Below, in pieces: positions 20,584 to 31,263 of a DNA stretch of 64,000 bases (positions are counted from its first letter, which is position 1; every line of letters begins with the position of its first letter). Origin of the DNA: Rhynchopus sp. YZ270_cl-10 (lineage: Eukaryota; Euglenozoa; Diplonemea; Diplonemida; Diplonemidae); the NCBI GenBank assembly GCA_964035575.1, contig OZ037910.1, positions 1,214,001 to 1,278,000 of the forward strand, written 5' to 3'. The notes below the pieces were generated by a model, which saw only the letters and a program-made list of their open reading frames with translations, ran no database searches and was not told the DNA's origin. The position numbers and the translations under genes are program-made.

Positions 20584-22295
20584 AAAAAAAGCGTTGCGAG
20601 AAGAAAGGGGGGGGAGGCGTGTGGAGTTTAGATATACCTTTTGATTACCTTTGAAAAAAATTTCTTCTTCTTTCAAAATTTTGGGCCTGTTTTCTTTTAG
20701 TTGTCCCACTGCCCCCCCCCCCCCATTCAGGGATTTTTTCCTGAACCAAGATAAAACAATAGGACGTTTCTTTTATCGAACAGATTTTATTCTCCGCCCC
20801 GTACCCAAAAAAAAAAAACGTCAACACCACTTTTTCATTCAGAAAAAAAAAATATTTTTCCTCTCCTTTTTTTCTTCCACACGCGCTGGTTTTTTTGTTC
20901 GCCAATTTTTTATCGAAAAAGCTTTCCCTAGTTTTTCGAGCGCGAAAAACGTTTCCCTATGTATAGCACGGGAAACAATATGACACACAGGTGCAGGGTG
21001 GTTCCGTGCATTATCATAGAACCTGGTGCCTTTGTGTGTCTCCCAAAAAAAACCCCAAAAAAGCGTTGTTGTGCGAAGTTTTGAGGAAGGAAACAGTATA
21101 ACGTTGCAAACGGTTCTTATAAATGAAGTTCTAAAGTTCTAAACTGAATGTTCAAATTGTTTAGATGTGCCTATAGGCCCATTCTTGCCCCCCTGTCCGA
21201 ACAGTGCGCTTAGAACAATAGTAACTAGCCACACAATATTCTAATCTGGCAAACTTGCCTAGAGGTGTGCATATCAACGATATCACAGATATTTTTTTTT
21301 GTCGTTTTTTGTCTGTGCATTCGTTTGAGGCATCCTCTGTTGTTTGTCCGATTTTTTTTTTTTTTTTTGGTCCAGCTTTTTTCAACTCCGGGGGGGAAAA
21401 ATAGTATCTCTGACAGGTAAGTAAAGGAAAGGGTTTGTTCGTTGATTGCTCAATTACCCTGTTGGAGGGGATGATTGGGAGTCCGCATCGGAGGAACTAT
21501 TTTTCTCCTTTAAGCTATGCTTGCAGACACACAGGTACAGTTCAAAAAAAAAAAAAAAAAAGAAAATGATACAACAAAGATCGTTTGGGATTAGTAGCCA
21601 CAAAATCAAAAATTCAAAAAAAAAAATTCAAAAAAAAAAAAAAAAAAGCAAAAAAAGAAGCAAAGAAAAAGTGTAGCACAAAGGAGCGATCCTTGGTTAC
21701 ACTATTACAACCAAGCTTTCAAACAAAGGAAAAAAAAAAGAGAGCGGGGCAACAGTATTGGAGTGTACCATTGGTAAAGCAATGGTATTTCAATATAGGT
21801 GAGTACACCTCCCCCCCTTTTTTTTGCCAGTTGTGTGTGCACGTTTAGGAAGGCAACTTCCTCTTTAACCCTCCGACTCCATTTTTCTTGGAGCTTCCGA
21901 GGACCGTGCATGCCCTAAATAAATAGTCAAACAGTTTTCAAAAAAAAAAAAAATCAAGGACCTGAGTCGCACGGGCGTGGTTCAAATCGTTTCTTTTCCC
22001 CCCCCCAAATATTTCAAGCAAAAGTATTCCCTCAATCTTTGATTCCTAAAACGATAAGAACCCGCTTACTGACTAGACTCGATCCTGCCCATTCCCGCCC
22101 CCATTCTCCCCCCAAAAAAGCTAACGTATTCAACAAAAAAAACAAACTATTTTTTCTTTTCTTCAGTTGTGAGTTTAGACACTTCATCTCTGTCAAGTTT
22201 TCTTTGCAACTCCCAAGCGCAACACTCTGAGGGGTTCGATACCCCCAGCAGGAGTGTGATGGAGGGGAGTCCGAAGTGTCAGTCCCTGCGTCCTA

Positions 22296-22420
22296 CCACC
22301 TGATTTTTACCCCGCGTATAGGCGCGTATTGGGCCGTATTGGCGTACAGGCATATACGGACCGTCCGTACACGCCTTTACGCGCTTTTACGCGCCTCTAC
22401 GCGGGGTAAAAATCAGGTGG
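22296..22420. mobile_element. 125-bp MITE with 23-bp inverted ends and GTCCTA target duplication
   Basis: The perfect 23-bp ends begin CCACCTGATTTTTACCCCGC, and the interior is an imperfect palindrome of CGCGTA and GGCG units. GTCCTA stands on both sides (22290-22295 and 22421-22426). The site left after removing the element reads like repeat family 2 (TGCCTGCGTCC, GAGGCGTTTGCAC), so the element inserted into a copy of that repeat. Confidence 0.82.
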
Positions 22421-22492
22421 GTCCTAGAGGCGTTTGCACCGATCACCTTTACATTCTTTTTCTTGTAGTTTTTTGTTTTGCCACTTTCTTTT

Positions 22493-22541
22493 TGGTGACT
22501 AAGCGAGAGGCTTAGGCTTTGGGTCATCTTATAAACTTTTC
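22493..22541 (+). repeat. Dispersed hairpin repeat family 1, copy
   Basis: GGTGACTAAGC, loop shortened to GAGAG, GCTTAG, then a small insertion before GGGTCATCTTATAAACTTTTC. The stem is intact. Confidence 0.65.
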
Positions 22542-22955
22542 TTTGCTTTTTTTTTTTTCTCGCCCCTCTTTTTAAGGTGCGTACGTTGCTCTAAGAACGG
22601 AGATAACAAATTAAAAAAGTACGATAGTGGAGCACACTCTAGGGGTGGCTACACTAATACAACCAAGTTTTCAAAAGTAAAAGAAGTTGTGCACAGTCCT
22701 CGGGACTGCCTGGTAGTGGTAACCTAACCAGGCATTCCATGAAAGTACCCTGAACTTTATCAATTTTGCGTCGTTATCTACGAACAAAACCCATATGCAG
22801 GTCCACGCACCCCGTTCGCATTTTTTTTCTTTCAACCTGAGTTTCTCTCCCAGCAAAACAAAACCGACAAAAAAAAAGTTCCTTCTCTTTTCCCATTCTC
22901 TCCTCTTTCTCCACCCATAGCAACAAAAATCAAAGGGGAGGGTTTTTTTTTTGCA

Positions 22956-23828
22956 ATGTTTTTACGGCAGGTGGTCTGCTGTGTTCGAGAAGGGCGTCGG
23001 TGGAGTAGCTTGAGCAGCGGGGGAGGTACCACTAAGACTGCTGACACGTGGAACACGCAGGGGTGGGGGCCGACGGGGCCGAAGCTGGACTGGACGGAGG
23101 ATTGGGATGACGAGGGGGAGTTGACGCTGCCGGCGCCAACAGCGCCGCAAGGTGGTTATGGGATGCAGCAGGTCGCGATGATGCAGCAACAACAACAACA
23201 ACAACAACAAGAACAACACAGCGACCCAAACCTCCGCTCCCAACTCGATGCACTCCTCCTCCAACAAAAGTCGCGCGCGCTTGCAGCGCAGTACACCGAC
23301 ACAGCCCCCACATCCACGCCCACCTCCACACCAGAACAAACCCCACCGCAAGCACCGCCACGCAAAAAGAAGAAAAAGCAGCTCCGCTACCGCATCGTCA
23401 AGCACCACCACGTGCACCACCACTACGTTCATCAGATGGGCAGCTCGACGGACGTTGTGGCGGCAGCTGTTGGTGCAGGTCCTGTTCCCGTAGACGCTGC
23501 TGTCACGGCGCAGGCAAGCCCCTTACCACACCCCCCACTCCCAGAGGTGCAGGGCAGGCCTGTGGTGCGCAGGCGTGTGTCCACAGAGAGGGCAACGACG
23601 CCACCAGGCACAGCAGTGCAGAGGCGTGTGGACAGCTTCCTTGAACGTTTTGCGGCTGCAGCAGACGCTGTGTACACACCTGCCTTCGAGGACCTTGCAG
23701 TAGGTCTGCGAGAAGAGGTGAACGCGTTTGTGGAGAGCCACGAAGGGGAAGAGGGCGACACTGCAAGACAGCTGGAGAGACTGCGTGTGGCGTGGCAGGG
23801 GTACCTGGCGGAGGTGTCCTTGGCGTGA
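22956..23828 (+). CDS. Gln-rich protein of unknown function, possible mitochondrial presequence
   Basis: One exon, 290 aa, family not recognised. The N-terminus MFLRQVVCCVREGRRWSSLS is basic and amphipathic and could be a mitochondrial presequence. About residues 68-87 are a Gln run encoded by a CAA-rich tract. Then comes a Pro/Thr-rich part, a Lys/His-rich part (RKKKKKQLRYRIVKHHHVHHHY), and a C-terminal helical part from about 225 (DSFLERFAAAADAVYTPAFE). Codon use matches the neighbours, which supports a real gene. The start lies after an AT-rich leader. Confidence 0.62.
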   Translation: MFLRQVVCCVREGRRWSSLSSGGGTTKTADTWNTQGWGPTGPKLDWTEDWDDEGELTLPAPTAPQGGYGMQQVAMMQQQQQQQQQEQHSDPNLRSQLDALLLQQKSRALAAQYTDTAPTSTPTSTPEQTPPQAPPRKKKKKQLRYRIVKHHHVHHHYVHQMGSSTDVVAAAVGAGPVPVDAAVTAQASPLPHPPLPEVQGRPVVRRRVSTERATTPPGTAVQRRVDSFLERFAAAADAVYTPAFEDLAVGLREEVNAFVESHEGEEGDTARQLERLRVAWQGYLAEVSLA

Positions 23829-24209
23829 TGTTTTGGTTCTTTTGTTCAAATTTTTGGAAAAGCAGATCACACAACACCTTTTGAGGGAGGTGCATGTGTG
23901 TTGATCGTTTCGGTGTCTCCTAGCCCCCCACTTAGTCAAGGGGTGGTAAGCAGTGTACAGTTTAATACACCTGTTTTTAAACACCCTGTACTAAACCGTG
24001 CCAACACTGGTGGTCCACGCCCTTTGTTGATGACATTAAAAAAGGGTCTCTTTTTATTTTGTCTATGTGTCTTCTGTTGCTGTCTTGTGTAGCGTAACTC
24101 ATAGCATAATATTGGCCACAAGGCACCAGGAGTTGCCACTACCGTTACATACCTTCCAAAATCACCACACACCATACCACACACTTCAGAAAACGACACC
24201 ACACCAAAA
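23829..24209. other. Spacer
   Basis: No gene or known repeat. The final 100 bases are A/C-rich with a CTTCAG acceptor-like site about 20 nt before the POLA2-like ATG. Confidence 0.5.
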
Positions 24210-26019
24210 ATGGCGGCCCGATTTCAGCAAGAAAGCAAACAGCTGGATGTGCACGACAAAGCGCTGCTTGTGGGTCCGCAGCAGGTGAAGGTGAAGGACT
24301 TGGGTGGCCGCATTGAAGAGTTCAACGGCGACACAGCGGAGGTGCGGTCGCATCACGTGAACAACGGCATGAAGGACCGGGGCGAGCGGATGGCCTCTTT
24401 AGACGGCTATGGTGCGCAGCTGGGGGGCGTCTCGCAGGACTCCCAGGATTACTTAGTACGCGTACTCCACGTGGACACGGATGTGCTGGACCAGGTGCGC
24501 GTGGAAGGTGTGCGTGAACGCCACGGCATCGCAGACGTGACCTTCGACAGCACCGCTGCACCCTACCGGCTCTACCCAGGCAAGGTCTTCAAGCTCACCG
24601 GTTTCCAGAAGTCGCACGGCCAGCCCACCATCCGCGGCACCAAGGTGACCAACCCAACACCACTCCCGACCACACACCACCGCAGCCACGCCACCCCCAC
24701 CGCAACACCTTCGAAACGTGCACGCACAGAGACACCTTCGGCACCTCGCGCCAGCACGGTGTGCCAGCCCTTCTCTCTGTTCGTCGCAGCAGGCCCCTTT
24801 GGGGACGACATGGGACAGACCGTCGCGTACATCGAACGCATCGTGCGTGCCTGCATCAAGAAGGGTGGTGTAGGCGCGATCCTCATCGTCGGTCCACTCT
24901 CACGCGACCGGGGGCCGCTTGGCAAGACCAACGTCACCTCAGCCCTGGAAGAGGACTCCATGCTGGCCTTCTGCCCTGACGACCTCATCGCAAAGTTCGG
25001 GAAAGCCATGCCCAAGCTCATCTTCGTCTCCTCGACTGAGGACGTCTTCCACGAGTTTGTGTACCCGCAGCCGGGGTACTCCTTTGACCTGAAACACGAG
25101 AGCATCCTCTCGCTCACGAACCCTGGTCGCTTTGAGGTCAACGGTGTGGACTTTGGTGTGACGTCGCTGGACCTGCTGCGTGCACTGCGCATGGAGATGG
25201 TGCTGCAGGAAGGTGTTGACACAAACGTAGGCTTCGCCGCCCCAGCATCTGCAGAAGAGAACAGCCTGAAGCCTGCCATGCGTGCCGCCCTCGAGGAGGT
25301 GCTCTCGGCAGCGTCCTTCTATCCTATCCTCCCGCCCAAGAAGGGTGTCCCGCTCGATGTGTCGTTGGTAGAGCATTTGGAGTTCGGAGCGTCGACACCA
25401 GACGTGCTCATCCTGCCCAGCATGCTGACGTACGCAGACGCAGTGGTGCTTGACAGTGAGTCTCCGGAAGATCGTGTGGTATGTTAACGTGATGCTTAAA
25501 CCACGAAATGGATTGTAGGACTGCATGGTTGGGGGTTCCCCCGGTACACAGTCGTGTACCAAAGGTACACTGTTCATCAGAGGGCTTTGTATTTCAAGTC
25601 AACTTTGTTGTTAGGTACTCTTCATGAAGATCGGATTTTGGGACAAAATGGCCGATCTCGAAATAGAATGGGCGAAGTCTGTTGTGCTCATGTCCTCATT
25701 AAGTATCACTCTTTCGGGTTGCGGGCATTGTGAGGCGTGTGTATCTGTTTTGTTGAGAAATTGATATCGGTCTCAGAGTCACTTTATTCTCCATGGCCCA
25801 CGGTATTAACCAATATGTCACTTCTGAGGGGGGTACTTTGCATCAAATACTGAACACCTTTCTCTACAGGCCGTGATAAACCCCGGACACTTCACCTCCC
25901 CCATGCTGCAAGGCAAGCACAAACTTGCAGAAATTACAATCAGCAGACGATCCACTGACGAGCCTGTCTGGAAACACACGCAGGTGAATTGGTACTGCCT
26001 GGAGGACCTTGAACGATGA
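24210..26019 (+). CDS. POLA2: DNA polymerase alpha subunit B (2 exons)
   Basis: The exons are 24210-25478 and 25870-26019, 472 aa. The intron runs GTATGT...CTACAG and keeps frame. Residues 1-150 include an OB-like part (VRVLHVDTDVLDQVRVEGV, YRLYPGKVFKLTGF). Then comes the inactive calcineurin-like phosphoesterase domain: FSLFVAAGPFGDD, ILIVGPLSRDRG, PKLIFVSSTEDVFHEFVYPQP, and near the end SFYPILPP and TPDVLILPSMLTY, all diagnostic of the polymerase alpha B subunit. Exon 2 gives VINPGHF, the conserved closing strand. The protein links the catalytic subunit and primase in replication initiation. The N-terminal helical domain of animal POLA2 is short or missing here (about 600 aa usual). A repeat copy sits in the intron. 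Confidence 0.9.
25498..25608 (+). repeat. Repeat shared with 13624-13917 (copy B), inside the POLA2 intron
   Basis: It begins 20 bases after the splice donor. CCACGAAATGGATTGTAG, CTGCATGGTTGG, CCCCCGGT and a right part with ACACTGTT and TTGTATTTCAA match copy A, without its internal segment. Confidence 0.5.
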
Positions 26020-26519
26020 GATCGCAGAAGGTCATTTTATTTTAGAACTGTAAACAAAATAGACATGGGGGGCGTGGGTGGGGGTGTGCGCGCACACACA
26101 CAAATCTTTCTGCTGTCCATCTTGTCAGCAGAAAAACCGGTGTTGCGTCACACTACGGGCTTTTTTTGTCTTTCAAAAGGGAGCGAGGCGCTTTGCACCT
26201 TACCCCCTCCTTTTATGTCCATATTTTCCCTGTATTTTTTTTTAGACCGCTCCTGGGAGGTTTTTTTTTTTTGCCATTTTTTGTGCAATTTTAGACAAAA
26301 AACGCCCCCCTTTTTTTCCCGCGGTTGTGCTTATCTCAGGCACAAAAAAAAAAGAGTAAAAAAAGCCAATATTCTTCAACCCCCTTTTCCTTTTCCTTTT
26401 CCTTTTCCTCTCCTTCCCTTCTCTCTCTTCTCTCTCTCTCCTTCTCCACCACCACCATAGGGGCGGCTACCACGTGGAGGTGGTATCGCAACCTCATCTA
26501 CTCCCCTGAGAGAGGAAGT
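26020..26519. other. Spacer ending in a strong polypyrimidine tract
   Basis: No separate gene. From 26380 to 26460 there is an unbroken CT-rich tract (CCTTTT repeats, then CTCTCTTC) ending in ATAG, about 60 nt before the ATG of the J protein. It looks like a splice acceptor for a leader. Confidence 0.55.
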
Positions 26520-28020
26520 ATGTCTTCTGCCAAGGCAGAGTGGGACGCCTCCCGCGCATGGCTCCGCGACATCGTCTTTGCCTCGTGGGAGTACGACGTC
26601 TGGCGCGGGGTGCTCACGAAGATGGGGGAGGGGCAGGTGCTCCACGGCCTGTTGTCCCACGTTGTGCGCACCTCATTGCTCCGAACCCTTACCCTCGCAG
26701 CGGTAGAGCTGGCACGCTCAGAAGGGGACACCCTATGGAACCTTGCGGTACACACCCTCTCTTTGCCGTGGCTTGAGGCGTACTACTTAGACCGCCTTTA
26801 CCCTACACGCATACTGCGTTACCTGCTCTCAGGCCGGTTCGTACCGCGTATTATCGAAGCAGTTCTCCTCCCTGCACCATGCCCAGACCATGCGCTAGGA
26901 TACCTCCATGATTACCTCCCCGAGAGCGATGTAGGGTTCACATCTGCCTTCAGCTGCACCTTTCAACGTAGCATCCTCCCTGCCGTTGTACGTCTTTTGC
27001 ATACCTGTACCACAGCGCCTCTCCTCCGCGCTACGCTCTCCAAGGATAGGGACGAAGGCTACCCATGGCTTCTCCACGCTGTCAACAGCGGGCTTGACCT
27101 CATAGGAAGCACCCTCATCCGTGCCCTCGGGTCTGCCTTGGGTACTACCCTCGCCATAACGCTTCTTGGGCGGAGCTATGCTAACCATGGAGGGTTCTGG
27201 GGTGGCATTGCATCTTACTATTGGTTCACCCTCCGTGTACACCGTGCTGCGTTTCACGTTGCTGCCTCTCATGCGCATAGCGGAGAGGAAGACGAAGGTG
27301 GACGGTCTCTGGTAGATCTGCTGTTTGAAAGGGTCCTAAGCTGGGGGGGTGGTGCGACCTTCTGGCGTGGTGTGACGGAGGAGGAGCCGCCGGAGGAAAG
27401 CTATCTGCACTATGCTGTGGAGGGGAGGGGTGAGGAGGAGACCTATTACGACGCCTTGGGGGTGGAGGCAGCGACGGAGCCGGAGGTTATCCAGAAGGCG
27501 TTCCGCAAGCTTGCCCTCGAGAACCACCCCGACCGTCTTCACGCTAAGCCTGCAGAAGAGCGGAAAGCCTGCGAGGAGAAGATGAAAAAGATTACTCATG
27601 CCTACAACAACCTCAAAGATGAACGCAAACGGCGGATCTACGACGCGTACCTCGACGATAAAGCGGCAGGGCGGCCTGAAGCAATGGGCCCGCGCCAAGA
27701 GGAGAGAGAATCCTCAAACCCAGAGGACCAAGACCAGCGTGAAGGGGGTGCTGCTGGGGGAACAGTGGAGGAAACTGAGAGTGAAAGAGGAACCGGAAGT
27801 GTGGTGTTCGCAACGATGGTCGGTGCAACGGTGTTGTCGGTAGGGGTGTTCCTGAAGGTGGCATCAAGCGGGTTGGTATGTTTTTTTGAGGTAGTTTTCT
27901 CAGAAATGCAAAAAAAAAAAAAAAATTCGAAACCCATATTCACAACAGGTCGTGTTCTCAATGGGGCTCTTCCGATACACGGGGCTCGTGAATGGAGGTT
28001 TGCTTCTGTCGGATGTGTAG
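26520..28020 (+). CDS. Membrane J-domain protein (2 exons)
   Basis: The exons are 26520-27875 and 27949-28020, 475 aa. The intron is GTATGT...CAACAG, phase 0. Residues 1-300 are mostly helical with several hydrophobic stretches (for example LIRALGSALGTTLAITLLG) and match no family I know. Residues about 303-368 are a canonical J domain: YYDALGVEAATEPEVIQKAF, then ENHPD (HPD at 336-338), then ITHAYNNLKDERKRRIYD. An acidic linker is followed by SVVFATMVGATVLSVGVFLKV and a second hydrophobic part completed by exon 2 (VVFSMGLFRYTGLVNGG). Partner would be an Hsp70; the membrane is not known. In-frame codons continue upstream of 26520 through the acceptor-like ATAG, so the start is uncertain. Confidence 0.75.
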
Positions 28021-28707
28021 TGACAGTTAGAGAGGGTGGTGTAGCTCTTTGGTTGTGTAGCTTTTTTATAAGGTGACTAAGCACGAGAGGCTTAGGATCA
28101 TCTTATAAACTTTTCGTTTTTTTTTTTGAAGATATGCAAAAAAGCCGCCCTCGTTGTTGCATCAGTGTTCTTATGGGGTGGGGGGGAACTGTTCCTGAAA
28201 AAAAATAAAAATGAGAGGGAAGGATTTCGTCTTATTCTCCACTAATGTCGAGGTGAAGGTGGTGGCACTGTTGTGCAACACCATGAGTGCTGTGTCGACA
28301 AACAAAAAAATAAATAGGTAGCTGTGTTCAGAAACCCACACAAAAGGTGGCGTGCTCGCCGCAAAGCCGTATATCTCCTCTCGCACCCCCACAAAAGGCG
28401 TACCTAACACCAGTGTCCCAAACACTCACTGCCTTGGGTGTGCTATCGTGCCTGCGTTAATGTGCAAGCTACGATGTGCACCACCTCCCCCACCCCCACC
28501 CACCTGTCTAACCCTCACATAGTCAAAAAGGTCAACCCCAGATCTCAGAGTTTATCTTTCACTTTCTTAAAAGCTGAGTCTGTTTCAACACGTCTCTTTC
28601 AACACGTCTCTTTCAACGCATAGAGAACGCAGAGAGCTGTCACCCGCCTTCAGATTTCCTGAAAGATAATTACCCCTTTTTTATCCAGAAACACAAAGTT
28701 CTCCAAA
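28021..28707. other. Spacer with a family 1 hairpin in the 3' flank
   Basis: No gene. The family 1 copy at 28070-28115 starts 50 bases after the J-protein stop and so is probably in its 3' UTR. TTTTTTATCCAG 21 nt before the next ATG looks like a splice acceptor. Confidence 0.5.
28070..28115 (+). repeat. Dispersed hairpin repeat family 1, copy in a 3' flank
   Basis: Full-length copy, differing from 10318-10363 by a single base in the conserved 43 bases (GGATCATC against GGGTCATC). It lies 50 nt downstream of a stop codon. Confidence 0.75.
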
Positions 28708-31263
28708 ATGGATGGGATTGCACAGACGCAGAAGACGTTGCAGGACATCAGAAGCAAGAAGCAGGCTTTAGAGGTGGAGATCAAGCAGCTGCAGGACGAT
28801 GTGGCGAAGACTGAGGAAGGACTAGAGCAGCGCACTGCTGATGCGAAGGCTGCGGCGGACGAGCTTGCGACGGCGAAGGCAGAGCAGCTCAAGGTACAGA
28901 ACGCAGCCGCCTTACTGAACAAGGAGACGGCACCCCTGCTTAAGGCAGGCTCACGCACCGTGAACGAGCGTGTAAAGTGGCTCAACAACGCAAGCGGACA
29001 CCAACGCACCGCCATCAGCGAAGCAAACGCGTTCAAGCAGGCGACGCTCCCCCCGCACCCCGTCTACGAGAACAGGAGGCCGCACCACGTGCGCCCCCTG
29101 CGCCCCACCGCCACCTCCCTCACGGCGACCGAGTACAACCCCGACGAGCTCAACAGACGCTTCCACGCAAAGGTGGCACGCTCCTCCCTGCGCACCGTGA
29201 AGCTCTTCAACGACGCAAACCTGCGCGCTGGGTGGAAGCACGTCAACCTCACGCAAGAAGAGGACAAGGATGTGGACTACTCCTCCGCGCAGCAGTCCTC
29301 CGACGCTGTTGACGAGGCGCGTGTCGTCATTGTGACTGCGGCCGAGAAGCCGTCGCGGCGTGGGGATCGCTTCGAGCTTCTTGTGCTGAAGGACCTGAAG
29401 AGGCAGAGGGAGTACGTGGCCTTCGGTGGCGCAGCACCAGGGTCACACGAAGACGCCATCCGCGGCAACCTCACGCAGCTCCCACGCGACGCGGTGCTCC
29501 AGAAGTTCGCCGAGTTCACCTACACAAAGAAGCACAACGACCACGGCATCGTCACCTGGGGCACAGCGACACACACATACTACGTATGCGACCTTGTGGA
29601 CACACCTGGCATGGAGCTCAACAAGCCTGTCAAGGTTGTCACGAACACAGTCGGTGTGGAGGAGGAGGTGGAGGATGAGGAGGAGGAGGAGGAAGCAAAG
29701 GAGGAGGAAGGCGAGAAGAAGGAGGAGGAGGGAGACGCAGCGGAGGAAGACGTGCAGCCCCCTGCAAAGAAGGCAAGAAAGACCAAGGTCGTGACCTCTG
29801 TGAAGGAAGTCGAGAGCAAGACGGAGCTGGCGGTATGCGCCCATTACTCCCCCACCCCGAAGCAAATCCCGTAGTGTTGCTTTAATCACCCAAACCAATT
29901 TTGACACCCACAGGCACCATCCCTCGTCCCTCTGCACCTCATGGCCCAAACTGTCGAGGGTGCCCATCTCTCGCTTGGCGGAATGGAGATGCGTCTTGTG
30001 TGCGCGTTCCTGGAGGACGCGATGAAGCTGAAGTATGCCACACAATTTATTTCCAGAAGGCGAAATTTTTTTTTTGGATACAACCTCATATAACTTCATC
30101 AGATACGGCAAAAAACTCATCCCCATTCTGGAGGAATTGGCGAGCCGCAAGCGCAAGCGTGAGGAGGAGACCACGGACGACGCAGTCGAGAAACTCGCGA
30201 AGACCGGCGCGGAGCCCACAAAACTGCGCAGAAAGATCTGCATTGTCGAGAACGTCGACTGCGCTGCCACAGACGTGCTGCAGTTCTTCGGTGACAACAA
30301 GGGGGTATGCGGTTTCTCCTTCTTTTATTTCTACTACGCCTCCGTCTTCTTTGCGGCGTCCGATATCCCAGGCAACTTCCGCAGCACGAGTCCGCCAAAC
30401 ACAGTCTCCTTCACTGCCCCTCCGTTCCCTGAGATGCGGAGGCTGTACACACCTTTGGCAGCCTCAGCCTCTGCCCTGTTCTTCGCCTGTGTGATGGTGA
30501 ATTTTTTGCCAAGTTCAGCTGCCACTGAGCCATCATTGGACTTGAAGTCCACCTTGAAACATTTCGAAATCAAGGCCCTCAGTGCAGGGTGACTTAAGGG
30601 GGTTGCCCCGGCGGGGTTCTTCGCTTTGCAAATAAAAACAGTACAAAAGTCGTTTGCAATCGTCGTCTGCTTGCTTGTCATGATATGATGTGGTTTTTGG
30701 ATCCTGGAAAGAGGGTGCGACCAATGGGATTCCTCAAAAAGGCAAAGATAAAGAGCACAAAAACATAAACAAACATTTTCAAACTCCCCCATCTTTTTCA
30801 CAAGGGTCAGCATCCCTTTCCCCATTTTTTCCTCTTCTGCCTTTTTCCACTTATTGAAGTCGTATCACACCCACATGCGTTTATGTATCTATGTATCTAT
30901 GTATCTATGTATCTATGTATCTATGTATCTATGTATCTATGTATCTATGTATCTATGTATCTATGTATCTATGTATCTATGTATCTATGTATCTATGTAT
31001 CTATGTATCTATGTATCTATGTATCTATGTATCTATGTATCTATGTATCTATGTATCTATGTATCTATGTATCTATGTATCTATGTATCTATGTATCTAT
31101 GTATCTATGTATCTATGTATCTATGTATCTACCCACCATACAGAATGTGACGCAGAGCAACCTCTTCGATACCCTGACGGCTTTGGACGACCCAAACCTG
31201 CCTCTCTCAAAAATTGGTGACATGTTGTACTCAATTGGCCTGTACTCACCCGATAGCGTATGA
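28708..31263 (+). CDS. Unknown nuclear-type protein with N-terminal coiled coil (4 exons)
   Basis: The exons are 28708-29832, 29914-30032, 30103-30304 and 31144-31263, 521 aa. Donors are all GTATGC, acceptors CAG, and frames join. Residues 1-75 form a coiled coil (KTLQDIRSKKQALEVEIKQL). Residues about 95-300 form a globular part I cannot assign (for example DELNRRFHAKVARSSLRTVK, RFELLVLKDLKRQREYVAFG). Then comes a strongly acidic Glu run, a basic stretch (PPAKKARKTKV), and in exons 2-4 a helical part with RKRKREEE. Composition suggests a nuclear protein. Exons 1-3 are well supported by coding composition. Exon 4 (after an 839-bp intron) is less certain: reading on past 30304 would give a different C-terminus of about 96 residues. 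Confidence 0.6.
30334..30681 (-). CDS. Small antisense ORF nested in the last intron of the coiled-coil gene
   Basis: 115 aa, no family recognised. It begins MTSKQTTIANDFCTVFICKA, is rich in Ala and Lys, and has a folded-protein look (KCFKVDFKSNDGSVAAELGK, TITQAKNRAEAEAAKGVYSL). On the minus strand a CTCTTTCCAG lies about 22 nt before the ATG, the same acceptor-like pattern seen before most genes here. It would be the only minus-strand gene in the window. The competing view is that + strand exon 3 reads through this stretch; the minus reading has the more protein-like composition. Confidence 0.5.
   Translation of the reverse strand: MTSKQTTIANDFCTVFICKAKNPAGATPLSHPALRALISKCFKVDFKSNDGSVAAELGKKFTITQAKNRAEAEAAKGVYSLRISGNGGAVKETVFGGLVLRKLPGISDAAKKTEA
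30882..31131. repeat. Microsatellite of about 31 copies of an 8-bp unit (GTATCTAT)
   Basis: About 250 bp of uninterrupted GTATCTAT units. It lies within the intron 30305-31143 and ends 12 bases before the splice acceptor CCACCATACAG. All three forward frames are open but encode only a Met-Tyr-Leu-Cys-Ile-Tyr-Val-Ser repeat. Confidence 0.95.

Larger units (their letters stand above)
20584..22955. other. 2.4 kb repeat-rich spacer
   Basis: No gene. It holds long A/T runs, a family 3 copy (21671-21725), the MITE at 22296-22420, a family 1 copy (22493-22541) and another family 3 copy (22625-22677). A GGGGTTCGATACCCC hairpin at about 22230 resembles a tRNA T-arm, but no other tRNA part surrounds it. 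Confidence 0.55.

Noticed and set aside
21961-22000. Pol III B-box-like GGTTCAAATC
   Set aside because: No A box or folded tRNA-like structure upstream.
22215-22260. Possible tRNA (GGGGTTCGATACCCC arm)
   Set aside because: Only a T-arm-like hairpin is present; no acceptor stem, D arm or anticodon arm at the right spacing.
30035-30592. Exon 3 of the coiled-coil gene read through without splicing
   Set aside because: Possible, but composition changes abruptly at the GTATGC donor to Phe/Tyr/Ser-rich sequence antisense to a better ORF; kept only as an alternative.
30854-31263. Three + strand ORFs of repeating Met-Tyr-Leu-Cys-Ile-Tyr-Val-Ser
   Set aside because: They are the translation of an octanucleotide microsatellite. 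Because 8 is not a multiple of 3, all frames give the same repeat.
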